64,000 nt of DNA from Antedon mediterranea (lineage: Eukaryota; Echinodermata; Crinoidea; Comatulida; Antedonidae), in assembly GCF_964355755.1 (NCBI RefSeq), contig NC_092670.1, positions 29,005,795 through 29,069,794 on the forward strand. The letters run 5' to 3'. How positions within the stretch are numbered: position 1 is the stretch's first letter; each line of letters starts with the position of its first letter. The notes beneath the pieces are model-generated. The model was not told where the DNA came from and did no database searches. It worked only from the letters and a program-made list of their open reading frames with translations. Below, piece after piece: positions 60,301 through 61,066 of this stretch. The position numbers were made by a program, and so were the translations under genes.

Positions 60301-60930
60301 AGGCCATGTTGAAAGCTCGATCTGATCATAATTCTGGTGCGCCATCACCTTCCGTGTTCCCCGAGTATCGGCTTTGGGAAGAGCACTGGATAAAGTGTTC
60401 AAAAGAACTTGGTCAATGGGATTTGTTGATGGATTATGGTAATTCTAAAGTACAGTCGAACCCACACCTTGTTCTTGAGAGTGCATGGAGAGTGCCTGAC
60501 TGGGGTGCCATGAAAGAGTCCTTAGCCAAGGTAAACATGTTTCTTTAATAATATGTTTTTTGTGATTACAAATAAATCTCTTTAGTTTTAACATCTATTA
60601 TATATATTTTAAATCTAAGGTTGAATTAAGCTGCCCAAGAGAGATGAACTGGAAGGTTAATCTATACCGAGGCTACATTGCTATCTGCCACCCAGATGAA
60701 CGGAACTTGAACCTGATTGAACGTCTAGTTGAGATGTCCAGCAGTCAGGCTATTAAGGAATGGCGACGTCTTCCAAGCTATGTTACACAGGCACATACCC
60801 CTATCCTTCAGGCAGCTCACAGGATCATGGAGCTTCATGAGGCAGCTCAAATTCATCAAGGCCTACAGCCTAGCAATATTGGCCGAAACCAAAGCATACA
60901 TGATATGAAAGCTATTGTTAAAACATGGAG
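265..60930 (+). CDS. TRRAP: TRRAP, large multi-exon gene, 5' and 3' ends outside window
   Basis: The gene encodes the giant PIKK-family pseudokinase that scaffolds SAGA and TIP60/NuA4 acetyltransferase complexes and contacts transcription activators in the nucleus. Fifty exons join into one open frame of 2,711 complete codons, with 1 leading and 2 trailing bases of split codons. Peptides match vertebrate TRRAP in order and without gaps. Examples are the HEAT-repeat blocks in e1-e46 ([13 protein letters not shown] in e4, [13 protein letters not shown] in e12, [13 protein letters not shown] in e21), a bipartite NLS-like segment in e35, and the start of the FAT domain in about e47-e50. All 49 complete introns are GT-AG; the shortest is 89 bp. 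About 280 N-terminal residues and about 850-900 C-terminal residues (rest of FAT, pseudokinase, FATC) are outside. Similarity to TRRAP is from memory. The closest alternative, Tra1 of fungi, is much less similar. Confidence 0.97.
362..728. other. Intron 1, short hairpin only
   Basis: 367 bp. It contains a 14-bp inverted repeat (gagcatggacctat at 515-528, mirrored at 547-560) around an 18-nt AT loop. No mobile element is recognised. The acceptor tract is a run of T. Confidence 0.6.
729..867 (+). CDS. TRRAP: TRRAP exon e2
   Basis: 139 bp, starts in phase 0 and leaves 1 base. It encodes [15 protein letters not shown]. An ATG-initiated frame overlapping here begins inside the intron and is not the gene start. 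Confidence 0.93.
945..970 (+). repeat. Helitron 5'-end fragment
   Basis: Starts A|TCTATATAAATTTACG and continues taagggca, like the 5' end of the Helitron copies at 1411, 37086, 49119 and 52846. The similarity stops after about 25 bp. It could be a solo terminal fragment in intron 2 (868-1281). The rest of intron 2 is unremarkable. Confidence 0.5.
1282..1360 (+). CDS. TRRAP: TRRAP exon e3
   Basis: 79 bp. Two bases complete the previous codon, and two remain at the end (AG|GTATTG). It encodes [18 protein letters not shown]. Confidence 0.93.
1411..3899 (+). mobile_element. Helitron-like non-autonomous element, copy A, interrupted
   Basis: Begins TCTATATATAAATTTACG and ends in a hairpin (tagatggtacgc ... 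gtaccatcta) closing with CTAG followed by T. These are the termini expected of Helitrons (TC...CTRR, insertion between A and T). It is about 1.2 kb once the nested element at 2119-3393 is removed, close to the 1,314 bp of copy D at 52846. No Rep/helicase coding is seen, so it would depend on a partner element. The base before the TC is T here rather than A. Confidence 0.7.
2119..3393. mobile_element. TIR element (pogo/Tigger-like MITE) nested in Helitron copy A
   Basis: 1,275 bp with perfect 24-bp terminal inverted repeats. The left end starts cagtcaactctcccaatacc and the right end finishes with its complement. Both flanks read TA, the target-site duplication of the Tc1/mariner/pogo superfamily. 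Extra copies of the 'gtccggt' TIR core lie just inside the right end. No transposase reading frame is recognisable. The pogo/Tigger assignment rests on CAGTC ends plus TA and is inference. Confidence 0.75.
4235..4439 (+). CDS. TRRAP: TRRAP exon e4
   Basis: 205 bp. One base completes a codon, and it ends in phase 0 before GTAAGC. It encodes [15 protein letters not shown] and the conserved [14 protein letters not shown] block. Confidence 0.95.
4510..5536. mobile_element. TIR element with 'gccgacc' subterminal repeats
   Basis: Left end ggccccagcccacgaatttc and right end gaatttcgtgggctgcggcc are imperfect inverted repeats. Both are followed inward by several copies of ggcaattgccgacctt in either orientation. 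About 1.0 kb inside intron 4 (4440-5864), non-coding. No clear target duplication, and the superfamily is not assigned. Confidence 0.65.
5865..5956 (+). CDS. TRRAP: TRRAP exon e5
   Basis: 92 bp, phase 0 in, 2 bases out (GT|GTAAGT). It encodes [18 protein letters not shown]. Confidence 0.94.
5957..6282. other. Intron 5, nothing recognised
   Basis: 326 bp of AT-rich sequence with a T-rich acceptor. No repeat signature seen. Confidence 0.6.
6283..6686 (+). CDS. TRRAP: TRRAP exon e6, low-complexity linker
   Basis: 404 bp, the longest exon in the window. It enters completing a codon (1 base) and leaves 1 base. It encodes a Ser/Thr/Pro/Ala-rich linker ([12 protein letters not shown]), then a charged stretch ([11 protein letters not shown]), then the conserved [20 protein letters not shown]. 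In vertebrates the equivalent linker is proline-rich, so position and charge are conserved but composition differs. The frame ends at 6686; a longer overlapping open frame through the intron is not coding. Confidence 0.92.
6824..6901 (+). CDS. TRRAP: TRRAP exon e7
   Basis: 78 bp, 2 bases in, 1 base out. It encodes [14 protein letters not shown]. Confidence 0.9.
6902..7295. other. Intron 7, nothing firm
   Basis: 394 bp. A short stretch near 7050-7085 (cagtggttaaggcagaagc) resembles a similar word at about 22657-22675, possibly a decayed repeat. Otherwise nothing seen. Confidence 0.4.
7296..7423 (+). CDS. TRRAP: TRRAP exon e8
   Basis: 128 bp, 2 bases in, phase 0 out. It encodes [14 protein letters not shown]. 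Confidence 0.93.
7424..7826. other. Intron 8, nothing recognised
   Basis: 403 bp, very AT-rich, no repeat signature seen. Confidence 0.6.
7827..8016 (+). CDS. TRRAP: TRRAP exon e9
   Basis: 190 bp, phase 0 in, 1 base out (A|GTAAGT). It encodes [19 protein letters not shown]. Confidence 0.95.
8153..8247 (+). CDS. TRRAP: TRRAP exon e10
   Basis: 95 bp, 2 bases in, phase 0 out. It encodes [19 protein letters not shown]. Confidence 0.95.
8632..9133. repeat. Possible MITE with 'gttcaca' ends
   Basis: Begins gttcacataaaatgttatcg and ends in a weakly complementary stretch finishing cggtgtgaac. The word gctttcgtatcgtgata occurs twice inside (near 8656 and 8910). Ends and family are uncertain. Confidence 0.35.
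9140..10880 (-). mobile_element. CR1/Jockey-group LINE relic, internally deleted
   Basis: On the minus strand three decayed pieces lie in normal LINE order. An ORF1-like basic segment starts [20 protein letters not shown] (10478-10260) with an acidic stretch upstream. A pre-RT linker contains [20 protein letters not shown] (9984-9706). A reverse-transcriptase C-terminus contains [20 protein letters not shown] and [17 protein letters not shown] (9594-9208). Endonuclease and most of the RT catalytic region, including the FADD box, are absent. Inserted antisense in intron 10. The clade call rests on the RATKMIPGL-like motif and is family knowledge. Confidence 0.75.
9208..9594 (-). pseudogene. 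LINE reverse transcriptase, C-terminal remnant
   Basis: 128-codon open stretch matching the thumb/C-terminal part of CR1-like reverse transcriptases, with [14 protein letters not shown] and the RGHRYKL tail motif. No catalytic aspartates. Part of the LINE relic at 9140-10880. Confidence 0.75.
10906..11945. mobile_element. TIR element with perfect 19-bp ends, next to exon e11
   Basis: Left end gtggccgtattcaccaatc and right end gattggtgaatacggccac are exact complements. Subterminal regions are full of 'cccttaa' words. Inside, a block of about 65 bp (ggtagagatgctaggccccc onward) is repeated near 11200 and 11430. Non-coding, 1,040 bp. The right end lies 40 bp before exon e11, so the e11 branch-point/pyrimidine region directly abuts the element. 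No clear target duplication. Confidence 0.75.
11986..12151 (+). CDS. TRRAP: TRRAP exon e11
   Basis: 166 bp, phase 0 in, 1 base out. It encodes [19 protein letters not shown], among the best conserved blocks of TRRAP. Confidence 0.96.
12435..12712 (+). repeat. BEL/Pao 5' LTR
   Basis: 278 bp, TGTTCAGAAGG...TTCGAAACA, same length as the 3' LTR. A TATA-like word (ctatatataaac) near 12511 is a candidate promoter. Confidence 0.92.
12717..12728 (+). promoter_or_regulatory. Putative primer-binding site
   Basis: tggtagcagagc starts 4 nt after the LTR and begins TGG, as expected for pairing with the CCA end of a tRNA. The tRNA species is not determined. Confidence 0.6.
12803..13948 (+). pseudogene. 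BEL/Pao gag-like protein (DUF1759-type), frame-broken
   Basis: 381 codons from ATG, N-terminally basic ([11 protein letters not shown]) then acidic/coiled. The DUF1759-like region at about residues 140-330 starts [19 protein letters not shown] and includes [10 protein letters not shown] near its end. The zinc-knuckle part (WKCQKF... [16 protein letters not shown]) follows in a different frame, at about 13903-14030. A frame change near 13890-13905 therefore cuts the protein short. It is the nucleocapsid/capsid-like product of the retrotransposon. Confidence 0.8.
13903..14736 (+). pseudogene. Zinc knuckle, repeat spacer and protease start of gag-pol
   Basis: Second frame of the BEL element. 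Cysteine knuckle ([16 protein letters not shown]), then a spacer built of ten 13-residue repeats, then the start of the A17/retropepsin-like protease ([13 protein letters not shown]). Family proteins normally show D-S-G at the catalytic site; here it reads D-Y-G. The frame ends at 14736 where the protease should continue. Confidence 0.7.
14128..14514 (+). repeat. 39-bp in-frame tandem repeat (ten copies)
   Basis: Ten head-to-tail copies of a 39-bp unit coding [13 protein letters not shown], the last one 3 bp shorter, with few differences between copies. All three forward frames and two reverse frames stay open across it, which explains the long overlapping open frames here; only the frame joined to the zinc knuckle is meaningful. 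Confidence 0.9.
14700..15196 (+). pseudogene. BEL/Pao protease/DUF1758-like region
   Basis: About 162 codons in a third frame: [30 protein letters not shown] and [10 protein letters not shown] are typical of the region after the protease active site in BEL pol. Ends at a stop just as the next segment begins in another frame. Confidence 0.75.
15193..16266 (+). pseudogene. BEL/Pao pol: pre-RT and RT fingers fused to integrase C-terminus
   Basis: [31 protein letters not shown] and [20 protein letters not shown] mark the pre-RT and finger part, with one in-frame stop at 15529-15531. Directly after FDVLMRFR the frame passes into [29 protein letters not shown] and the DUF5641-like tail ([20 protein letters not shown]). 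In full BEL pol these are separated by the RT palm with its catalytic aspartates, RNase H and the integrase DDE core. The 229-codon stretch 15577-16266 is thus an in-frame fusion made by a deletion of well over 2 kb. Confidence 0.85.
16611..16620 (+). promoter_or_regulatory. Polypurine tract of BEL element
   Basis: aaggggagaa immediately before the 3' LTR, the usual site of plus-strand priming. Confidence 0.7.
16621..16898 (+). repeat. BEL/Pao 3' LTR
   Basis: 278 bp, about 98% identical to the 5' LTR. Ends 40 bp before exon e12, so LTR termination or splice signals lie close to a TRRAP acceptor. Confidence 0.92.
16939..17105 (+). CDS. TRRAP: TRRAP exon e12
   Basis: 167 bp, 2 bases in, phase 0 out. 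It encodes [19 protein letters not shown]. Confidence 0.96.
17106..17719. other. Intron 12 with (TAA)n microsatellite at the acceptor
   Basis: 614 bp, AT-rich. An uninterrupted (taa)8-type run at about 17685-17709 sits directly before the tctgttttcag acceptor. Confidence 0.75.
17720..17809 (+). CDS. TRRAP: TRRAP exon e13
   Basis: 90 bp, phase 0 both sides. It encodes [19 protein letters not shown]. Confidence 0.95.
18014..18124 (+). CDS. TRRAP: TRRAP exon e14
   Basis: 111 bp, phase 0 both sides. It encodes [19 protein letters not shown]. Confidence 0.95.
18234..18323 (+). CDS. TRRAP: TRRAP exon e15
   Basis: 90 bp, phase 0 both sides. It encodes [15 protein letters not shown], a less conserved stretch matched by position and the GPxI word. 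Confidence 0.88.
18324..18782. other. Intron 15, nothing recognised
   Basis: 459 bp. A short inverted motif around acttagtcagactagg (about 18436) is the only structure seen. Confidence 0.5.
18783..18934 (+). CDS. TRRAP: TRRAP exon e16
   Basis: 152 bp, phase 0 in, 2 bases out. It encodes [19 protein letters not shown]. Confidence 0.94.
19049..20026. mobile_element. TIR element flanked by TTAA
   Basis: Left end aatggacctgaaatggattt and right end aaatccatttcaggtacatt are inverted repeats over about 29 bp with a few mismatches. Both ends are flanked by TTAA (19045-19048 and 20027-20030), the target of piggyBac and Kolobok transposons. 978 bp, no transposase recognised. Nearly fills intron 16 (18935-20261). 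Confidence 0.7.
20262..20362 (+). CDS. TRRAP: TRRAP exon e17
   Basis: 101 bp, 1 base in, 1 base out (G|GTACAG). It encodes [12 protein letters not shown]. The true donor at 20363 is the first of several copies in the array that follows. Confidence 0.92.
20328..20845 (+). repeat. 65/69-bp minisatellite copied from exon e17 end plus donor
   Basis: Units start at 20328, 20393, 20458, 20527, 20592, 20661 and 20726, with two degenerate ones after. Unit 1 is the last 35 bp of exon e17 and the first 30 bp of intron 17; later units repeat both. Some units are 69 bp because of a 4-bp insertion (ccttatttaact). Six of the first units keep the G|GTACAGTA donor. Confidence 0.93.
20833..20960. repeat. Foldback repeat copy 1
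   Basis: Contains acaaataatgaatgtttatg and gaggtgaatgatgaaaggtt, then a hairpin (atatatcaac ... gttgatatat). Same words as the copies at 31730-31810 and 39838-40125. Confidence 0.55.
21758..22029 (+). CDS. TRRAP: TRRAP exon e18
   Basis: 272 bp, 2 bases in, phase 0 out. It encodes [19 protein letters not shown] and [19 protein letters not shown]. Confidence 0.95.
22370..23890. repeat. Dispersed 1.5-kb repeat, related to 47240-48660
   Basis: Shares ttattgtatgaaatc near the left end, the phrases 'gttgtgatgtcatcatatgg' and 'gacgtcatcatg' inside, and a tail rich in 'actgtatatagtgtatac' with the repeat in intron 33. Sequence is diverged; no coding seen. The left part has 'gcggataac' words in inverted arrangement. 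Boundaries approximate. Confidence 0.5.
23913..24916. mobile_element. hAT-like MITE (CAGGGGCGG ends)
   Basis: Starts CAGGGGCGG and ends CCGCCCCTG, a typical hAT terminal word. 1,004 bp, non-coding, with a run of 13 G near 24821. An 8-bp target duplication is not evident, so the family call is tentative. Confidence 0.55.
25031..25228 (+). CDS. TRRAP: TRRAP exon e19
   Basis: 198 bp, phase 0 both sides. It encodes [19 protein letters not shown]. Confidence 0.96.
25229..25646. other. Intron 19, nothing recognised
   Basis: 418 bp, AT-rich; short 'ttacagtatattacaatac' repeats near the acceptor only. Confidence 0.55.
25647..25835 (+). CDS. TRRAP: TRRAP exon e20
   Basis: 189 bp, phase 0 both sides. 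It encodes [19 protein letters not shown]. Confidence 0.94.
25935..26137 (+). pseudogene. LINE reverse-transcriptase C-terminal tail
   Basis: On the + strand from 26000 the frame reads [45 protein letters not shown], stop at 26135-26137. This is the classic end of CR1/L2/RTE-group LINE polyproteins. Upstream the frame is already broken. A 5'-truncated insertion; a short run of 3' sequence may extend to about 26250. Confidence 0.75.
26250..29164. other. Rest of intron 20, long AT-rich stretch
   Basis: No element identified. It holds a C-run (about 18 C near 27211), a diverged direct duplication (cttgctca ... gtataaagcaatgtct at about 28012-28055, related to 28583-28628), and a degenerate motif near 27577 (ccgatgaagtacattgtgac). 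Confidence 0.5.
29165..29401 (+). CDS. TRRAP: TRRAP exon e21
   Basis: 237 bp, phase 0 both sides. It encodes [19 protein letters not shown] and [11 protein letters not shown]. Confidence 0.96.
29402..29708. other. Intron 21, nothing recognised
   Basis: 307 bp, AT-rich. Confidence 0.6.
29709..29805 (+). CDS. TRRAP: TRRAP exon e22
   Basis: 97 bp, phase 0 in, 1 base out. It encodes [18 protein letters not shown]. Confidence 0.94.
30085..30206 (+). CDS. TRRAP: TRRAP exon e23
   Basis: 122 bp, 2 bases in, phase 0 out. It encodes [19 protein letters not shown]. Confidence 0.94.
30508..30678 (+). CDS. TRRAP: TRRAP exon e24
   Basis: 171 bp, phase 0 both sides. It encodes [19 protein letters not shown]. 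The acceptor (ttttttaaaaag) is interrupted by A. Confidence 0.93.
30679..30996. other. Intron 24, nothing recognised
   Basis: 318 bp with no visible repeat. Confidence 0.6.
30997..31188 (+). CDS. TRRAP: TRRAP exon e25
   Basis: 192 bp, phase 0 both sides. It encodes [17 protein letters not shown]. Confidence 0.94.
31261..31632. mobile_element. Small TIR element (MITE) in intron 25
   Basis: 28-bp inverted ends with one mismatch: tctgggtatctttgacctct at 31261 and its complement ending 31632. 372 bp, non-coding. Confidence 0.7.
31690..31815. repeat. Foldback repeat copy 2 (half)
   Basis: Shares gtgggtcacatggcgtgca and ttgtgccattatttgtacca with the complete foldback at 39838-40125. Confidence 0.6.
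31844..31963 (+). CDS. TRRAP: TRRAP exon e26
   Basis: 120 bp, phase 0 both sides. It encodes [19 protein letters not shown]. Confidence 0.94.
32119..32211 (+). CDS. TRRAP: TRRAP exon e27
   Basis: 93 bp, phase 0 both sides. It encodes [19 protein letters not shown]; weaker conservation but fits between flanking blocks. Confidence 0.88.
32330..33270. mobile_element. TIR element in intron 27
   Basis: Left aggtgtcattcacaaattat and right end (complement reads aggtgtcatcgacaaactat) form inverted ends of about 38 bp with a few mismatches, continuing into 'ccacagacgcgtt'. 941 bp, no transposase seen; family not assigned. Confidence 0.7.
33458..33705 (+). CDS. TRRAP: TRRAP exon e28
   Basis: 248 bp, phase 0 in, 2 bases out (GA|GTAAGT). 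It encodes [19 protein letters not shown]. Confidence 0.95.
34040..34300 (+). repeat. Helitron fragment, copy F
   Basis: Internal part of the Helitron family (cttctcaacgtttgtattaa, aaatataaacgtcatagtgg, gttactgagttgatggagaa), matching 3416-3640 of copy A. Both ends missing. Confidence 0.7.
34387..35470 (-). mobile_element. CR1/L2-group LINE relic, antisense in intron 28
   Basis: Minus strand. The pre-RT segment ([20 protein letters not shown] ... [11 protein letters not shown] at 35332-35126) precedes a C-terminal RT segment ([52 protein letters not shown] at 34881-34387). RT catalytic core deleted between them. Different copy from the LINE at 9140. Confidence 0.78.
35717..35828 (+). CDS. 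TRRAP: TRRAP exon e29
   Basis: 112 bp, 1 base in, phase 0 out. It encodes [19 protein letters not shown]. Confidence 0.94.
35829..36542. other. Intron 29, nothing recognised
   Basis: 714 bp, AT-rich, no element signature seen. Confidence 0.55.
36543..36695 (+). CDS. TRRAP: TRRAP exon e30
   Basis: 153 bp, phase 0 both sides. It encodes [19 protein letters not shown]. Confidence 0.93.
37086..37362 (+). mobile_element. Helitron fragment, copy B (5' end)
   Basis: A|TCTATATATAAATTTACG start, about 275 bp matching copies A and D, then the match stops at 'cttgaaaaatacc' where the inverted-repeat element at 37380 begins. Confidence 0.75.
37380..38790. repeat. Permuted inverted repeat, blocks P-Q ... 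P'-Q'
   Basis: Block P (37384-37540) reappears inverted at about 38390-38555. Block Q (37548-37690) reappears inverted at about 38600-38765. In a simple inverted repeat Q' should come before P', but here P' is first. Motifs shared: gttctattggagggaatgg, taattcgaataaatactc, aatgctagaagtaact. A small palindrome (acttatacataatatgtata) lies near 37855. Confidence 0.75.
38935..39540 (+). repeat. Two tandem copies of a 300-bp unit
   Basis: The phrase gtgggtcaaaggtcagaaat recurs exactly 300 bp apart (39033 and 39333), with matching flanks. Each copy carries several AGGTCA half-sites in either orientation, e.g. tgaccttgaccctttgacct near 39200. Confidence 0.85.
39663..39783 (+). repeat. 21-bp minisatellite
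   Basis: Five full and one partial copy of ctgagttaaattgtgttctat. Because 21 is a multiple of 3, frames stay open on both strands; this is not a gene. Confidence 0.9.
39838..40125. mobile_element. Foldback (long palindrome) element, complete copy
   Basis: Two arms of about 75 bp (aataatgaatgttttgtatt ... ggttatatcaactcgg / gttgatataacctttcatca ... aaacattcattatttgta) meet at a tiny loop near 40030. Related partial copies at 20833 and 31690. Confidence 0.8.
40348..40532 (+). CDS. TRRAP: TRRAP exon e31
   Basis: 185 bp, phase 0 in, 2 bases out. It encodes [19 protein letters not shown] and [19 protein letters not shown]. Confidence 0.95.
40590..43172. mobile_element. Outer TIR element in intron 31
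   Basis: 'aagttgagccgcc' followed inward by 'tctatgaaac' near the left end (40600-40643) is mirrored at the right end (43123-43155). Ends approximate. Interrupted by the element at 41224-43023. Confidence 0.55.
41224..43023. mobile_element. Nested TIR element (hAT-like), with internal repeats
   Basis: Perfect 16-bp ends cagtgttctccccagg / cctggggagaacactg, flanked on both sides by gtaat. 1,800 bp. The interior has about four tandem, diverged units of 170-180 bp (41285-41890: gtcaaggggaattccccgat ... cgatcgtagcctac) and a second partial copy block at 42390-42760 repeating 41850-42250. No transposase recognised. hAT assignment is tentative because only 5 bp of target duplication match. Confidence 0.7.
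43560..43713 (+). CDS. TRRAP: TRRAP exon e32
   Basis: 154 bp, 1 base in, phase 0 out. It encodes [19 protein letters not shown] and [19 protein letters not shown]. Confidence 0.96.
44084..45935. mobile_element. 'cgcga'-rich repeat element in intron 32
   Basis: Both ends carry several 'tcgcgaaa' words (44150-44165; 45875-45925) in roughly opposite orientation and both begin with 'tactg'. About 1.85 kb. Contains the THAP-like fragment at 45246-45336. Boundaries and family uncertain. Confidence 0.45.
45246..45336 (-). pseudogene. Possible THAP zinc-finger fragment
   Basis: Minus-strand peptide [20 protein letters not shown] then RMPLK resembles the start of a THAP domain (C..C with 'VSFHRFPLK'). 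The helix and second half (C..H, AVPTIF) are not seen. THAP domains are common in P-element and Kolobok transposases, so this is probably a transposon remnant. Confidence 0.45.
45956..46137 (+). CDS. TRRAP: TRRAP exon e33
   Basis: 182 bp, phase 0 in, 2 bases out (CT|GTAAGT). It encodes [19 protein letters not shown]. Confidence 0.96.
46138..47237. other. First part of intron 33, nothing recognised
   Basis: 1.1 kb AT-rich sequence; no clear repeat ends. Confidence 0.5.
47240..48660. repeat. Dispersed 1.4-kb repeat with palindromic end
   Basis: Begins with a perfect 32-bp palindrome (aggtgatcatttagaa and its complement, 47240-47271). The word 'aatgatcacctat' recurs near 48633-48645 at the right end. 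Shares 'gttgtgatgttatcatatgg' and 'gatgacgtcatcatgc' with 22370-23890. Non-coding. Confidence 0.6.
48799..49000 (+). CDS. TRRAP: TRRAP exon e34
   Basis: 202 bp, 1 base in, phase 0 out. It encodes [19 protein letters not shown]. Confidence 0.96.
49119..49499 (+). mobile_element. Helitron-like element, copy C, short internally deleted form
   Basis: 381 bp with both ends: A|TCAATATATAAATTTACA ... ACCATCTAG|T, including the 3' hairpin. Most of the 1.3-kb interior is missing. Confidence 0.75.
49736..50125 (+). CDS. TRRAP: TRRAP exon e35 with bipartite nuclear localisation signal
   Basis: 390 bp, phase 0 both sides, about residues 1771-1900 of the window frame. Starts with an Ala/Ser/Thr-rich spacer, then [16 protein letters not shown], aligning with the bipartite NLS of vertebrate TRRAP. 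Then comes the conserved [14 protein letters not shown] and [18 protein letters not shown]. Confidence 0.95.
50290..50364 (+). CDS. TRRAP: TRRAP exon e36
   Basis: 75 bp, phase 0 both sides, the shortest exon. It encodes [19 protein letters not shown]. Confidence 0.94.
50365..51040. other. Intron 36, nothing recognised
   Basis: 676 bp; only short hairpins seen (e.g. around 51000). Confidence 0.55.
51041..51179 (+). CDS. TRRAP: TRRAP exon e37
   Basis: 139 bp, phase 0 in, 1 base out (A|GTAAGT). It encodes [19 protein letters not shown]. Confidence 0.95.
51182..51300 (+). repeat. 20-bp minisatellite starting at the e37 splice donor
   Basis: Units aagtctgttcagttagtatt, aagttagttcagttattagt, aagtcagttcagatagtatt and so on, about six copies beginning at intron position +3. 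The third unit creates another gtaagtcag donor-like site near 51220. Confidence 0.85.
51343..51436 (+). CDS. TRRAP: TRRAP exon e38
   Basis: 94 bp, 2 bases in, 2 bases out. It encodes [19 protein letters not shown]. Confidence 0.94.
51437..51811. other. Intron 38, nothing recognised
   Basis: 375 bp, AT-rich. Confidence 0.6.
51812..51984 (+). CDS. TRRAP: TRRAP exon e39
   Basis: 173 bp, 1 base in, 1 base out. It encodes [19 protein letters not shown]. Confidence 0.95.
52182..52360 (+). CDS. TRRAP: TRRAP exon e40
   Basis: 179 bp, 2 bases in, phase 0 out. It encodes [19 protein letters not shown]. Confidence 0.95.
52384..52560. repeat. Possible small MITE ('cctctattaaggg' ends)
   Basis: gaacctctattaagggaaca at the left and several inverted 'ccttaataggg' / 'aatagaggt' words within 180 bp. 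Family unknown. Confidence 0.45.
52846..54159 (+). mobile_element. Helitron-like element, copy D, most complete
   Basis: 1,314 bp, A|TCTATATATAAATTTACG ... GTACCATCTAG|T, with a 3' terminal hairpin (tagatggtaagcgagcgtaccatcta). Serves as reference for copies A, B, C, E and F. Non-coding, so presumably mobilised by an autonomous Helitron elsewhere. Confidence 0.8.
54248..55745 (+). mobile_element. Helitron fragment, copy E, interrupted by another element
   Basis: Matches the interior of copy D from 'catactttcggtac' (54248) to 'aaaatataaa' (54776), and again after 55690 (gttactgaatggataaagaa). Terminal ends missing. Broken by the TIR element at 54777-55687. Confidence 0.7.
54777..55687. mobile_element. 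TIR element built of 'ctagaaaactcagatat' repeats
   Basis: Perfect 17-bp ends gggtgtctagaaaactc / gagttttctagacaccc. The outer 150 bp on each side are many direct and inverted copies of tctagaaaactcagatatct. A second, inner inverted pair (taggcctacgttttcttact near 55083 and the complement near 55460) suggests a compound structure. 911 bp, non-coding; family not recognised. Confidence 0.7.
55852..55994 (+). CDS. TRRAP: TRRAP exon e41
   Basis: 143 bp, phase 0 in, 2 bases out. It encodes [18 protein letters not shown]. Confidence 0.95.
55995..56382. other. Intron 41, nothing recognised
   Basis: 388 bp; a short duplicated phrase 'tgctac(t)gctatgtagcag' near 56200 only. Confidence 0.55.
56383..56596 (+). 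CDS. TRRAP: TRRAP exon e42
   Basis: 214 bp, 1 base in, phase 0 out. It encodes [19 protein letters not shown]. Confidence 0.96.
56597..56982. other. Intron 42, nothing recognised
   Basis: 386 bp, no repeat seen. Confidence 0.6.
56983..57147 (+). CDS. TRRAP: TRRAP exon e43
   Basis: 165 bp, phase 0 both sides. It encodes [16 protein letters not shown] and KEEPMDVE; the (V)K-x-E-P word matches a sumoylation-like motif found at the same place in vertebrate TRRAP. Confidence 0.92.
57148..57675. other. Intron 43, nothing recognised
   Basis: 528 bp, AT-rich. Confidence 0.6.
57676..57807 (+). CDS. TRRAP: TRRAP exon e44
   Basis: 132 bp, phase 0 both sides. It encodes [14 protein letters not shown], an acidic linker, then [12 protein letters not shown]. 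Confidence 0.92.
57808..58433. other. Intron 44
   Basis: 626 bp; a 10-bp inverted pair (atatcctctg ... cagaggatat, 57957-57994) and nothing else. Confidence 0.55.
58434..58553 (+). CDS. TRRAP: TRRAP exon e45
   Basis: 120 bp, phase 0 both sides. It encodes [16 protein letters not shown]. Confidence 0.95.
58694..58837 (+). CDS. TRRAP: TRRAP exon e46
   Basis: 144 bp, phase 0 both sides. It encodes [17 protein letters not shown] and ISIRPCVLK. Confidence 0.95.
58838..59220. other. Intron 46, nothing recognised
   Basis: 383 bp, AT-rich. Confidence 0.6.
59221..59379 (+). CDS. TRRAP: TRRAP exon e47 (start of FAT region)
   Basis: 159 bp, phase 0 both sides, residues about 2427-2479 of the window frame. 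It encodes [17 protein letters not shown]. Confidence 0.95.
59667..59825 (+). CDS. TRRAP: TRRAP exon e48 (FAT)
   Basis: 159 bp, phase 0 both sides. It encodes [19 protein letters not shown] and [16 protein letters not shown], a TPR-like FAT helix pair. Confidence 0.96.
59826..60302. other. Intron 48, nothing recognised
   Basis: 477 bp, AT-rich. Confidence 0.6.
60303..60530 (+). CDS. TRRAP: TRRAP exon e49 (FAT)
   Basis: 228 bp, phase 0 both sides. It encodes [19 protein letters not shown]. Confidence 0.96.
60620..60930 (+). CDS. TRRAP: TRRAP exon e50 (FAT)
   Basis: 311 bp, phase 0 in, 2 bases out (AG|GTAATG). It encodes [19 protein letters not shown] and [19 protein letters not shown]. Preceded by the shortest intron (89 bp). 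The next exon lies beyond 64000. Confidence 0.96.
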
Positions 60931-60996
60931 GTAATGTATTAAAAAATATGGCTGTTTTACTTTATCGTTTTGATTTATCTTTTTGCTTTTTTCTCC

Positions 60997-61064
60997 ATTG
61001 AGATCCAGCCACTGATACCCACAGCATTGTCATTTTTTCTGTAATTTGCCTTTGGATTTATATA
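60997..61064 (+). repeat. Direct repeat, left terminal copy of PLE 1
   Basis: attgagatccagccactgat ... tttggatttatata, repeated nearly exactly at 62809-62876. Penelope-like elements often carry such terminal direct repeats (pLTRs). Confidence 0.7.
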
Positions 61065-61066
61065 TA